From [Bacteroides] pectinophilus (GTDB taxonomy: Bacteria; Bacillota; Clostridia; Lachnospirales; Lachnospiraceae), in the NCBI GenBank assembly GCA_025146925.1, contig CP102260.1:1069001-1133000 (forward strand): a DNA stretch of 64,000 bases, read 5' to 3'. This document shows, piece by piece, positions 1 to 8,219 of the stretch; positions within the stretch are counted from its first letter, which is position 1; each line of letters starts with the position of its first letter. Under the pieces are notes generated by a model, which was given only the letters and a program-made list of their open reading frames with translations, was not told where the DNA came from and searched no databases. Position numbers and translations under genes: made by a program.

Positions 1-138
1 GCCAAAGGAGCAGATATGCCGGAAGCGGTAAGAAAAGCCAAGGCATATCTTACAGGTGCGATTAAGGCAGGACTTAATCTCGGTAAAGGAAGGGGGCCGC
101 TTAATCATGCATGGCAGAATACTATATCTGATTGCTGA
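1..138 (+). CDS. thiD: ThiD C-terminus (hydroxymethylpyrimidine phosphate kinase), 5' truncated by window edge
   Basis: Frame 1 is open from the first base to a TGA at 136-138 and gives 45 residues. It contains AIKAGLNLGKGRGPLNHAW, which matches the conserved C-terminal G-x-G-x-G-P-(L/V)-N-H signature of ThiD-type HMP/HMP-P kinases. These enzymes phosphorylate the thiamine pyrimidine precursor in the cytosol. The gene overlaps thiE by about 32 bases in another frame, so the two are translationally coupled thiamine genes. Only the tail is visible, so the active-site region cannot be checked. A ThiD fused to another domain upstream is possible. Confidence 0.8.
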   Translation, partial: AKGADMPEAVRKAKAYLTGAIKAGLNLGKGRGPLNHAWQNTISDC

Positions 139-727
139 TCTTTATGATGGCGATGAGCGTGTCAGAAGTGCCCTTGATGCAGGTGTGGATTATGTACAGC
201 TGCGCGAAAAGAATATTACGTCGGCAAAGTATCTTCAGGATGCACTTCATATGCGTCATCTCGTTGATGAGTATAATGCAAAAAATAAAACAGATACAAA
301 GCTTATAATTAATGACAGACTTGATATAGCAGTGCTTTCAAAGGCTGATGGAGTGCATCTTGGTGCGGATGATGTACCTGTTGGCATGGCAAGAGAATTC
401 CTCGGCAGGGATTTTATTATAGGCGCAACTGCAAAGACTGTGGAGCAGGCTGTTGCGGCACAGAACGCAGGAGCGGATTATCTTGGGACCGGAGCGTTCC
501 ATCTTACGGCAACCAAACCGGATGCCAAGGCGATAACTCCTGAGCTTTACAAACAGATTCTTGATGCGGTAAGTATACCTGATGTTGCAATAGGCGGAAT
601 AACAGTTGATAACTGCAATCTTCCTCTTGAATGCGGCGCTGACGGTCTGGCAGTATCAGCAGGAATTCTTAAGATGGGCGATGCGGGAGAGAATGTAAGA
701 CTGTTTAGAAAAAAGTTATTAACATAA
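107..727 (+). CDS. thiE: Thiamine-phosphate synthase ThiE
   Basis: This is a 206-residue (beta/alpha)8 enzyme that joins HMP-pyrophosphate and thiazole phosphate to make thiamine phosphate. Family motifs are present in order: VQLREKN, LIINDRLDIA, ADGVHLGADD, IGATAKT, GADYLGTGAF, the TATK loop and VAIGGI near the C-terminus. The open frame reaches back to a GTG at 56, but ATG 107 is preferred. It is preceded by a purine-rich ribosome site (AAAGGAAGGGGG, 86-97) and gives the usual ThiE length. It overlaps the end of thiD, so the pair is probably one operon. No TPP riboswitch is visible here; it would lie upstream of the window. Confidence 0.92.
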   Translation: MHGRILYLIADLYDGDERVRSALDAGVDYVQLREKNITSAKYLQDALHMRHLVDEYNAKNKTDTKLIINDRLDIAVLSKADGVHLGADDVPVGMAREFLGRDFIIGATAKTVEQAVAAQNAGADYLGTGAFHLTATKPDAKAITPELYKQILDAVSIPDVAIGGITVDNCNLPLECGADGLAVSAGILKMGDAGENVRLFRKKLLT

Positions 728-769
728 TTTGTCATAATAAATTAAATCCGGCATGAACATACTAACACC

Positions 770-821
770 AAGATAAACAACGAAGCCGTTAAGCAAAGCT
801 TGGAGGTGGGGTGTTTATCTT
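770..821 (+). promoter_or_regulatory. Structured leader upstream of the spore protein gene
   Basis: A perfect 10-bp inverted repeat (AAGATAAACA at 770-779, TGTTTATCTT at 812-821) encloses about 32 bases that include a second SD-like run, GGAGGTGGGG. It sits 45 bases upstream of the SASP start. It could be an mRNA leader hairpin or a weak terminator for thiE; it lacks a clean T-tract. Seen directly; the function is inferred. Confidence 0.35.
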
Positions 822-865
822 CAATATAAATCCCGCAAGGGGCAATTAATATGGAGGTGGACAGT

Positions 866-1075
866 ATGAACAGTTCAAATTCTAATTCTAAGACAAAGAA
901 ACAGGCACAGGATGCTCTTGACAGATTTAAGATGGAAGTTGCATCAGAGATTGGTGTACCTCTTAAGGAAGGATACAACGGAGATCTTACAACAAGCCAG
1001 GCCGGTTCAGTCGGTGGTGAGATGGTAAGAAAGATGATTAAGAGACAGGAAGAGCAGATGTCTTCAGGCAACTAG
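866..1075 (+). CDS. Alpha/beta-type small acid-soluble spore protein
   Basis: This 69-residue protein matches the alpha/beta SASP family, which coats DNA in the forespore and is degraded by the GPR protease at germination. Visible hallmarks are a GPR-site-like stretch (FKMEVASEIG, residues 22-31), then GYNGDLTTSQAGSVGGEMVRKM, with the conserved GD-L-T-x-x-x-x-G-x-x-G-G-x-M-V-(R/K)-K-M spacing. The first in-frame ATG (851) lies inside the ribosome site GGAGGTGG (853-860), so ATG 866 is the start. A terminator follows. Its presence supports a spore-forming Clostridia host. Expression is probably sigma-G dependent, but no sigma-G box was assigned. Confidence 0.9.
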   Translation: MNSSNSNSKTKKQAQDALDRFKMEVASEIGVPLKEGYNGDLTTSQAGSVGGEMVRKMIKRQEEQMSSGN

Positions 1076-1123
1076 TCATCCGTAATGGATTGACCGGATT
1101 AATGGATAATTGACAATATCCGG

Positions 1124-1163
1124 ACATACGGGAGTGATTTCATGTCATTCCCGTATGTTTTTT
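1124..1163 (+). terminator. Rho-independent terminator after SASP gene
   Basis: ACATACGGGA-GTGA pairs with TCAT-TCCCGTATGT over about 14 bp and is followed directly by a T-run. It ends the SASP transcript and separates it from tig. Confidence 0.85.
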
Positions 1164-1220
1164 AATGCGTTTTTTGATGTATTTTTTAATAAAAAATTGC
1201 TGGCATTTATTTGATAACTA

Positions 1221-1229
1221 TGATATACT
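1221..1229 (+). promoter_or_regulatory. Possible extended -10 promoter for tig
   Basis: TGA-TATACT forms an extended -10 element about 70 bases before the tig start. No -35 box at proper spacing is convincing; TTGCTG at 1197 is 21 bases away. A tentative assignment. Confidence 0.3.
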
Positions 1230-1298
1230 TATCAAATGTGTACGTAGTGCGCTCATTTTTAAGTAGTATTTACATATATTAAGGAGGAAGTAATAACA

Positions 1299-2588
1299 AT
1301 GAGTTTTACAGTAGAACAGCTCGAAGAGAAGAATATGGTTAAGCTTGTGATTACATCAAGCGATGAGGAATTCGAGAAGGGATTAGAGCAGGCATACAAC
1401 AAGAACAAGAGTAAGATTAATGTTCAGGGCTTCCGTAAGGGCAAGGCTCCACGTAAGATTATTGAAAAGTTCTATGGCAAGGAAGTATTCTTTGAGGATG
1501 CTGCTAATGCAATTATTCCTGAAGCATATGCAAAGGCTGCTGAAGAGAGCGGTCTTGAGATCGTATCACAGCCGGAGATTGGTCTTGTTCAGTTAGAAGA
1601 TGGCAAGCCATTCATCTTTTCAGCAACAGTAGCTGTTAAGCCTGAGGTTGAGCTTGGACAGTATAAGGGTGTTGAGGTTGCTAAGGCTGATGTTGAGGTA
1701 ACAGAAGATGATATTAATGCTGAACTTGATAAGGTAAGAGAGCAGAATTCAAGAACTGTTAATGTTGAGGACAGACCTGTTCAGGATAAGGACATGACAG
1801 TTATCGATTTTGAGGGCTTCATTGACGGACAGCCATTCCAGGGCGGAAAGGGCGAGAATTACCCACTTACAATCGGTTCACATTCATTTATTGATACATT
1901 TGAGGAACAGCTTATCGGTAAGAATATCGGTGAGGAGACAGAGGTTAATGTAACATTCCCTGAGGATTACCATGCTGAGGAGCTTAAGGGCAAGCCGGCT
2001 ACATTCAAGGTAACAGTTAAGGAAATCAAAGAAAAGCAGTATGATGACCTTGATGATGATTTCGCACAGAATGTTTCAGATTTTGATACACTTGCAGAGT
2101 ACAAGGAAGATCTTAAGAAGACAATCGGTGAGAGAAAAGCTAACGAAGCTAAGAACAAGAAGGAAGCAGAAGCTATTGATAAGATTATCGAGAATGCAAA
2201 GATGGATATTCCTTCAGCTATGGTTGATACACAGGTTCGTCAGATGGCAGAAGACTTCAGCAGAAGACTTCAGCAGCAGGGTCTTTCAGTAGAGCAGTAT
2301 TTCCAGTTCACAGGACTTACAGCAGACAAGCTTTTTGCAGACATGCAGCCTGAGGCTGAGAAGAGAATCAAGAGCAGACTCGTTCTTGAAGCTATTGTCA
2401 AGGCTGAGAATATTGAAGTTTCTGATGAAGAGTATGAGTCAGAACTCAACAAGATGGCTGAGAGCTACGGAATGGAAGTAGACAAGATTAAGGAATTCAT
2501 GGGCGAGTATGAGCAGAAGCAGATCAGAGAAGATATCGCTGTTCAGAAGGCTGTTGATTTAGTTGTTGCAGAAGCTGTTGAGAAGTAA
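1299..2588 (+). CDS. tig: Trigger factor
   Basis: A ribosome-associated chaperone and peptidyl-prolyl isomerase of 429 residues, the usual family length. The N-terminal ribosome-binding domain holds the signature GFRKGKAPR (about residues 46-54). The central FKBP-like PPIase domain follows (VIDFEGFIDGQPFQGGKGENYPL region, about 165-245), then the long helical C-terminal chaperone arms ending in VAEAVEK. The start follows a strong AAGGAGGAAG site at 1281-1290. It lies immediately upstream of clpP and clpX, the standard Firmicutes arrangement that links nascent-chain folding with proteolysis. Confidence 0.96.
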   Translation: MSFTVEQLEEKNMVKLVITSSDEEFEKGLEQAYNKNKSKINVQGFRKGKAPRKIIEKFYGKEVFFEDAANAIIPEAYAKAAEESGLEIVSQPEIGLVQLEDGKPFIFSATVAVKPEVELGQYKGVEVAKADVEVTEDDINAELDKVREQNSRTVNVEDRPVQDKDMTVIDFEGFIDGQPFQGGKGENYPLTIGSHSFIDTFEEQLIGKNIGEETEVNVTFPEDYHAEELKGKPATFKVTVKEIKEKQYDDLDDDFAQNVSDFDTLAEYKEDLKKTIGERKANEAKNKKEAEAIDKIIENAKMDIPSAMVDTQVRQMAEDFSRRLQQQGLSVEQYFQFTGLTADKLFADMQPEAEKRIKSRLVLEAIVKAENIEVSDEEYESELNKMAESYGMEVDKIKEFMGEYEQKQIREDIAVQKAVDLVVAEAVEK

Positions 2589-2640
2589 TTAAAGAATATT
2601 AGAATTTTAATTCTTCCAGTCAGCATAGGGAGGTTTTATA

Positions 2641-3222
2641 ATGAGTTTAGTACCTTATGTCATTGAGCAGACCAGTCGTGGTGAGCGTTCTTATGATATT
2701 TATTCACGCCTGTTAAAGGACAGAATTATATTTCTCGGAGAAGAAGTGACAGATGTGTCTGCAAGTCTTATTGTAGCACAGCTCCTTTTCCTCGAGTCGG
2801 AAGATCCGGGCAAGGATATTAATTTTTATATTAACAGCCCGGGTGGCTCTGTAACAGCAGGAATGGCAATATACGATACGATGAATTATGTTAAGTGTGA
2901 TGTATCAACAATCTGTATCGGAATGGCAGCCAGCATGGGTGCATTCCTTCTTTCGGGTGGTACAAAAGGCAAGAGACTTGCACTTCCTAACGCTGAGATA
3001 ATGATTCACCAGCCATCAGGCGGAGCGCAGGGACAGGCAACAGACATTAAGATTGTGTCAGATCATATTATTAAGACAAGACACAAGCTGAATACAATCC
3101 TTGCAGCTAACACAGGCAAGCCACTCGATGTGATTGCTGTCGACACAGAGAGAGATAATTACATGAGTGCCCAGGAAGCTGTTGAGTATGGTCTTATTGA
3201 CAGTGTGATTGAGAAGAGATAA
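2641..3222 (+). CDS. clpP: ATP-dependent Clp protease proteolytic subunit
   Basis: A serine peptidase of 193 residues that assembles into the tetradecameric degradation chamber. The catalytic triad is visible as Ser98 (GMAASMG), His123 (MIHQPSGG) and Asp172 (ERDNYMS). The NSPGGSV oxyanion/handle segment is at 65-71. The start has an AGGGAGG ribosome site. It lies 52 bases after tig, with a terminator-like hairpin before clpX. Its partner ATPase ClpX is encoded next door. Confidence 0.97.
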   Translation: MSLVPYVIEQTSRGERSYDIYSRLLKDRIIFLGEEVTDVSASLIVAQLLFLESEDPGKDINFYINSPGGSVTAGMAIYDTMNYVKCDVSTICIGMAASMGAFLLSGGTKGKRLALPNAEIMIHQPSGGAQGQATDIKIVSDHIIKTRHKLNTILAANTGKPLDVIAVDTERDNYMSAQEAVEYGLIDSVIEKR

Positions 3223-3232
3223 ATAAACAGAT

Positions 3233-3285
3233 AAGGACTGGGACAGCATGTGCGTCTATATGCACGGCCGACCGGTCCTTTTTTG
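3233..3285 (+). terminator. Terminator between clpP and clpX
   Basis: AAGGAC-TGG pairs with CCG-GTCCTT and is followed by TTTT. An inner GTGCG...TGCAC stem lies in the loop. It likely ends or attenuates the tig-clpP transcript ahead of clpX. Confidence 0.7.
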
Positions 3286-3313
3286 TCACAATTTGTATAT
3301 TAGGAGGTATCCG

Positions 3314-4582
3314 ATGGCAGGCAGAGAGGATAGACAACTTAGATGTTCATTTTGCAATAAGACACAGGATCAGGTGAAGAAGCTTATTGCAGGACCTAAC
3401 GGAACATATATATGTGATGAGTGTGTCAGTGTATGTGAAGAGATTCTCAATGAAGAATTCGATGATTACGATGATGATGCCAAAAATGCGGCTGATATGG
3501 AGATTAATCTTCTTAAGCCGATGGAGATAAAGGAATTCCTTGACGAGTATGTTATAGGTCAGGAGGAAGCAAAAAAAGTATTATCTGTAGCGGTATATAA
3601 CCACTATAAGAGAATTATGAGAAAAGCTGAGGATGACGATGTAGAACTTCAGAAGAGTAATATTCTTGTAATAGGTCCTACCGGATGTGGTAAGACATAT
3701 CTTGCACAGACACTTGCAAAGCTTCTTAATGTACCATTTGCAATAGCGGATGCAACAACTCTTACAGAGGCAGGTTATGTAGGTGAAGACGTCGAGAATA
3801 TTCTTCTTAAGCTTATTCAGGCAGCTGATGGCGATGTAGAACGTGCACAGTACGGCATTATATATATTGATGAGATTGATAAGATTACCAAGAAGTCAGA
3901 GAATGTCTCAATAACAAGAGATGTATCGGGCGAAGGTGTACAGCAGGCGCTCCTTAAGATCATAGAGGGAACCAACGCATCAGTTCCACCACAGGGAGGC
4001 AGAAAGCATCCTCAGCAGGAACTCATTCCTATAGATACAACGAATATCCTTTTTATGTGCGGTGGCGCATTTGACGGACTTGAGAAGATAATAGAAGGAA
4101 GAATGAATCAGAAGTCAATTGGATTCAATGCTGAGATTGGTGACAGATCCAACGAGGATATAGGTGAGCTTTTCCATAAGGTAACACCGCAGGATCTTGT
4201 TAAGTTTGGTCTTATTCCTGAATTCGTAGGACGTGTACCGGTTGTTGTAGCACTTGATTCACTTGATGAAAAAGCACTTGTGAGAATACTTACAGAGCCT
4301 AAGAATGCACTTGTAAAGCAGTATAAGAAGCTGTTTGAGATGGATGAGGTAGATCTTGAATTTACTCCGCAGGCAGTAGAAGCAATAGCCAAGAAGAGCT
4401 TTGAAAGAAAGACAGGCGCGAGAGGTCTACGTTCAATAATAGAAGAAGTTATGATGGATACAATGTATACGATTCCATCAGATGATAACGTAGCAAAGTG
4501 CACAATAACAGAAGATGCAGTTGAAGGTAAGGCAGAGCCTGTACTTACTTACCGTGATGAAACAGTAAAACCGACAGCATAA
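3314..4582 (+). CDS. clpX: ClpX unfoldase, ATP-binding subunit of ClpXP
   Basis: A 422-residue AAA+ unfoldase that feeds substrates to ClpP. The N-terminal zinc-binding domain has Cys11, Cys14, Cys34 and Cys37. Walker A is GPTGCGKT (residues 121-128) and Walker B is [10 protein letters not shown]. The C-terminal small domain carries [15 protein letters not shown]. The frame is open from 3248, but ATG 3314 follows a TAGGAGGT site and starts exactly at the family N-terminus MAGRED. It is followed 25 bases later by lon. Confidence 0.97.
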   Translation: MAGREDRQLRCSFCNKTQDQVKKLIAGPNGTYICDECVSVCEEILNEEFDDYDDDAKNAADMEINLLKPMEIKEFLDEYVIGQEEAKKVLSVAVYNHYKRIMRKAEDDDVELQKSNILVIGPTGCGKTYLAQTLAKLLNVPFAIADATTLTEAGYVGEDVENILLKLIQAADGDVERAQYGIIYIDEIDKITKKSENVSITRDVSGEGVQQALLKIIEGTNASVPPQGGRKHPQQELIPIDTTNILFMCGGAFDGLEKIIEGRMNQKSIGFNAEIGDRSNEDIGELFHKVTPQDLVKFGLIPEFVGRVPVVVALDSLDEKALVRILTEPKNALVKQYKKLFEMDEVDLEFTPQAVEAIAKKSFERKTGARGLRSIIEEVMMDTMYTIPSDDNVAKCTITEDAVEGKAEPVLTYRDETVKPTA

Positions 4583-4607
4583 TTTATACGGCAGGAATTA
4601 CATTAAC

Positions 4608-6971
4608 ATGAAAAAGAAAAGTTACAATCTGCCGTTCATAGCATTACGCGGAATAAACGTAGTGCCGGGAATGGTAATTAATTTTGATGTAAGCAGAAGA
4701 AAATCAGTACGTGCGATTGAAGAAGTGATGAGCAATCCGGAAGAGGAACAGAAGATATTTGTTGTTGCACAGAGGGATATGCTTGTGTCTGAACCACGCC
4801 TTAAGGACATGTATGATATAGGGACAATTGCAGCTGTAAAGCAGGTGATAAAGCTTCCTAATTCTATAATAAGAGTTGCGGCTGAGGGCGAACAGCGCGC
4901 AAAAATAGGCGAACTTATGGAGAGAGGAGACATACTGTATGCACGTGCTGATGTCATAGAGGAAGATGATACAGTACCGCCAAAGCTTGTCGAAAAAGCG
5001 ATGTGCAGGAATCTTCATGAGCTCTTAAAACTCTATGCAGCTGCCAATACAGGGATTAACCGTGATGCAATAAAACAGCTTCTCGAAATTAACGATATAA
5101 AAAAGCTGGTTAATAAGTTTATGTCGGATTTTCCGATGGATTACACCGACAGGCAGAAGCTTCTGGAGATAACTCCTCTTCAGGCAAGGTTTGAGGAAGA
5201 GGAGAGAATACTTGCGGAAGAGACAGAGATATTAAGAATCAAGGATGATATTTCACAGAAGGTTTCACAGAGGGTTGAAAAAAATCAGCGTGATTATGTC
5301 ATGAGGGAACAGCTTAAGGTCCTGCATGAGGAGCTTGACGGTGAAGATGCCGGAAGCGAGATAGATGAATATTATGCGGCAGTTGAGAAGCTTCAGGCAT
5401 CTGATGAGGTTAAGGAACGTATTAACAAAGAGATACGCCGTTATAAGACGCTTGCATCGGGATCATCTGAGGCTAATGTAAGCCGCGGATATATAGAGAC
5501 AGTCCTTAATCTTCCGTGGGACAGATGTTCAGATGACAATAATGATATTGCAAGGGCGGAGAAGATACTTAACGAAGACCATTACGGACTCGAAAAAGTT
5601 AAAGAGAGAATCCTTGAATTCCTTGCATTAAAAGCATTTACAAATGGGGCTGAAAGTCCGATAATCTGCCTTGTAGGTCCTCCGGGAACGGGTAAGACAT
5701 CAATTGCAAAGTCAGTGGCACGTGCGCTTAACAGAGAATATGTGAGAATATGTCTCGGGGGCGTAAGAGATGAGGCTGAGATAAGAGGACACCGTAAGAC
5801 ATATGTCGGTGCGATGCCGGGAAGAATTATTGAAGGACTCCGCAATGCCGGAACAGGCAATCCGCTTATGCTTCTTGATGAGATTGACAAGGTGAGCAAT
5901 GATTACAGATCAGATACGTCATCCGCGCTTCTTGAAGTGCTTGACAGAGAACAGAACCGTAATTTCAGGGATCATTATATTGAACTTCCCGTAGATCTCT
6001 CAAAAGTGCTTTTTATCGCAACTGCCAATGATGTGAGTGAGATGCAAAGACCTCTGCTTGACAGAATGGAAATTATTGAGATAAACAGCTATACCTCCAA
6101 TGAAAAGCTTCACATAGCCAAAGATTACCTTGTACCTAAGCAGCTTAAGAAGGCAGGACTTAAGAAGAGCTCAATAAAGTTTACTGATAAGGCGCTGCTT
6201 ACAATAATGGACAGCTACGTAAAAGAGGCGGGCGTGCGCGGACTTGAACGTAATATAGCGCATATATGCCGTAAAGCGGTTACAGAGTTCCTTGCTGATA
6301 ATCCGGACGCAGCAGATAATCGTGATATTAAGTTTAGGCCTGTTAAGGTCAGCGAACGCAATATAGAGCATTATCTGGGCAAGAAAAAGTATCTCCCGGA
6401 AGATTCATATGAGGGCAGACGGGTTGGAACGGTAAGAGGACTTGCGTGGACGAGTGTAGGCGGAGATACTCTTACAATTGAAGTCATAACAATGCCCGGC
6501 AAAGGTAATCTTGTGCTTACGGGACAGATGGGTGATATAATGCAGGAATCAGCAAAGATTGCAATGAGTCATGTCAGGGCAGTGGCCGGAACAAAATATA
6601 ATATCGACAGCGAATATTTTGAAAATACCGATTTCCATCTTCATATACCGGAAGGAGCAGTCCCGAAGGATGGACCATCTGCAGGAATCACAATGGCAAC
6701 GGCACTTTTATCAGCTGTAACAGGAAAAAAAGTCAGAAAAAATCTTGCCATGACCGGAGAGATTACACTTATGGGATATGTCCTTGCTGTAGGCGGACTG
6801 AAAGAGAAGCTCCTTGCTGCAAAGACAGCAGGTGTTAAGACAGTTCTTGTGCCCGCCAGAAACAAGGCAGATATTGCAGAGCTGAGTGATGAGATAACCG
6901 GAGGAATGGATATAGTATATGTGTCCGAATTTGAACAGGTAATTAAAAATGCATTTGAGGAGAAAAATTAA
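4608..6971 (+). CDS. lon: ATP-dependent protease Lon
   Basis: A single-chain AAA+ protease of 787 residues. It has an N-terminal substrate-binding LAN domain, a coiled-coil region (about 190-300), Walker A GPPGTGKT (356-363), Walker B LMLLDEIDKV, and a C-terminal Ser-Lys protease domain. The nucleophile is Ser691 in PKDGPSAG and the lysine is Lys734 in GGLKEKLLAA. The ribosome site is weak (GCAGGA). The stop codon overlaps the start of engB (TAATG), so the two are co-translated, as in many Firmicutes. Confidence 0.97.
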   Translation: MKKKSYNLPFIALRGINVVPGMVINFDVSRRKSVRAIEEVMSNPEEEQKIFVVAQRDMLVSEPRLKDMYDIGTIAAVKQVIKLPNSIIRVAAEGEQRAKIGELMERGDILYARADVIEEDDTVPPKLVEKAMCRNLHELLKLYAAANTGINRDAIKQLLEINDIKKLVNKFMSDFPMDYTDRQKLLEITPLQARFEEEERILAEETEILRIKDDISQKVSQRVEKNQRDYVMREQLKVLHEELDGEDAGSEIDEYYAAVEKLQASDEVKERINKEIRRYKTLASGSSEANVSRGYIETVLNLPWDRCSDDNNDIARAEKILNEDHYGLEKVKERILEFLALKAFTNGAESPIICLVGPPGTGKTSIAKSVARALNREYVRICLGGVRDEAEIRGHRKTYVGAMPGRIIEGLRNAGTGNPLMLLDEIDKVSNDYRSDTSSALLEVLDREQNRNFRDHYIELPVDLSKVLFIATANDVSEMQRPLLDRMEIIEINSYTSNEKLHIAKDYLVPKQLKKAGLKKSSIKFTDKALLTIMDSYVKEAGVRGLERNIAHICRKAVTEFLADNPDAADNRDIKFRPVKVSERNIEHYLGKKKYLPEDSYEGRRVGTVRGLAWTSVGGDTLTIEVITMPGKGNLVLTGQMGDIMQESAKIAMSHVRAVAGTKYNIDSEYFENTDFHLHIPEGAVPKDGPSAGITMATALLSAVTGKKVRKNLAMTGEITLMGYVLAVGGLKEKLLAAKTAGVKTVLVPARNKADIAELSDEITGGMDIVYVSEFEQVIKNAFEEKN

Positions 6972-7558
6972 TGGTAATCAGGAATGTCAGTCTTGACATA
7001 GTTATGGGTGTGACGAGCAGCATGCCGCAGACAACGCTTCCTGAGGTAGCGTTTGCAGGAAAGTCTAATGTGGGTAAGTCATCACTTATTAATGCACTTA
7101 TGAATCGCAAATCACTTGCCAGAACATCATCACAGCCGGGCAAGACACAGACAATCAATTTTTACAACATTAATGATGTAATGCATCTTGTTGACCTGCC
7201 GGGGTACGGATATGCCAATGCAAGTGAGGAAGTTAAGGCCAAATGGGGCAGGATGATTGAACGCTACCTGCAGAAATCGCAGCAGCTTAAGCAGGTATTC
7301 CTGCTTATAGATATAAGACATGCACCATCTGCCAATGACAAGCTTATGTATGACTGGATTGTACATAATGGGTACAGACCGGTTATTATCGCTACCAAAC
7401 TGGATAAGCTTAAGCGTAGTCAGGTGGCAAAAAGTGTGAAGATTGTAAGGGAAGGACTTAATCTTGAAAAAGAGGATATCCTGATACCATTTTCTGCCCA
7501 GACCAAGCATGGACTGGAACAGATATGGGAGACAATAGAATCATTTTGTGAGTTATAG
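6971..7558 (+). CDS. engB: Ribosome biogenesis GTPase EngB/YsxC
   Basis: A small essential TRAFAC GTPase of 195 residues needed for 50S subunit assembly. G1 is GKSNVGKSS (30-38), the conserved Thr of switch I lies in QPGKTQTINFY, G3 is DLPGYGYA, G4 is TKLDK and G5 is FSAQ. Length and motif order match YsxC. It begins inside the stop codon of lon, so translation is coupled. Confidence 0.96.
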   Translation: MVIRNVSLDIVMGVTSSMPQTTLPEVAFAGKSNVGKSSLINALMNRKSLARTSSQPGKTQTINFYNINDVMHLVDLPGYGYANASEEVKAKWGRMIERYLQKSQQLKQVFLLIDIRHAPSANDKLMYDWIVHNGYRPVIIATKLDKLKRSQVAKSVKIVREGLNLEKEDILIPFSAQTKHGLEQIWETIESFCEL

Positions 7559-7569
7559 AATGAAAACGG

Positions 7570-7605
7570 ATTCCATGTGCCATTATATTGTATGGTACAT
7601 GGGAT
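7570..7605 (+). other. Long intergenic hairpin
   Basis: ATTCCATGTGCCAT (7570-7583) pairs with ATGGTACATGGGAT (7592-7605) over 14 bp with two G-U wobbles and an 8-base loop. There is no T-tract after it. It lies between engB and the kinase gene and may stabilise an mRNA end or act as a processing site. The role is inferred. Confidence 0.4.
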
Positions 7606-7629
7606 TTGGTGCATATGGAGAATGAAATA

Positions 7630-8160
7630 ATGAATATTGTACTGATAGGCATGCCGGGAAGCGGTAAGAGTACTATAGGAGTTGTGCTTGCAAAACATCT
7701 CGGATATACATTTATAGATTCTGATATTGTAATTCAGGAGAAGCATAAAAAGCTTCTGTGTGAGCTGATTGATGAGTTTGGTGAGGAAGGCTTTTTGAAG
7801 ATAGAGAATGATGTGAATAAGTCGCTTGATGTGGACAGAACGGTCATTGCAACAGGAGGAAGTGCCGTTTATTCAGAAGAGTCGATGATGCATCTTAAGA
7901 AAAGCTCTATATTTGTATATCTTAAGGTTAATAATTCTGAACTTGACAACCGGGTTACAGACCTGAAGGGAAGAGGGGTAGTAACGAACGGCAAGGAGAC
8001 AATGCAGGAGATATTTGAGGACAGAACCAGACTTTATCAGCGGTATGCAGATGTAACGATAGATGAGGATGAGTTCAGTGCAATATCGGTTCCTAAGATA
8101 GTAGATGAGATAGAAGAACTTGTGCGTGAGTGTGCAGGTAAGAGAAATATTGAGTTGTAA
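7630..8160 (+). CDS. Shikimate kinase-like P-loop kinase
   Basis: A 176-residue P-loop kinase of the AroK/shikimate kinase fold. Walker A is GMPGSGKST (7-15) and the DxD motif is FIDSD. The stretch ATGGS lies where the family has ATGGG, and the C-terminal RLYQRYAD is typical. Some substrate residues differ. The family GE-x-G-F-R-x-x-E motif reads EEGFLKIE, losing the shikimate-binding arginine, and the lid reads GRGVV instead of RPLL. It may use another substrate. The frame opens at 7588, but ATG 7630 has a GGAG site nine bases upstream and gives the family N-terminus. No aro genes are nearby. Confidence 0.75.
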   Translation: MNIVLIGMPGSGKSTIGVVLAKHLGYTFIDSDIVIQEKHKKLLCELIDEFGEEGFLKIENDVNKSLDVDRTVIATGGSAVYSEESMMHLKKSSIFVYLKVNNSELDNRVTDLKGRGVVTNGKETMQEIFEDRTRLYQRYADVTIDEDEFSAISVPKIVDEIEELVRECAGKRNIEL

Positions 8161-8183
8161 TGAAGATTTTAATATAGTATAAT
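8155..8183 (+). promoter_or_regulatory. Sigma-A type promoter for glnS
   Basis: TTGTAA (8155-8160), a 17-base spacer and TATAAT (8178-8183). It overlaps the end of the kinase gene and lies 37 bases before the glnS start. Confidence 0.6.
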
Positions 8184-8219
8184 TCAAGCATGCATAAGTA
8201 CAAACAGACGGAGGGCGTT

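Noticed and set aside
4108-4503. 131-residue minus-strand ORF inside clpX
   Set aside because: Antisense shadow of a conserved gene, with no ribosome site.
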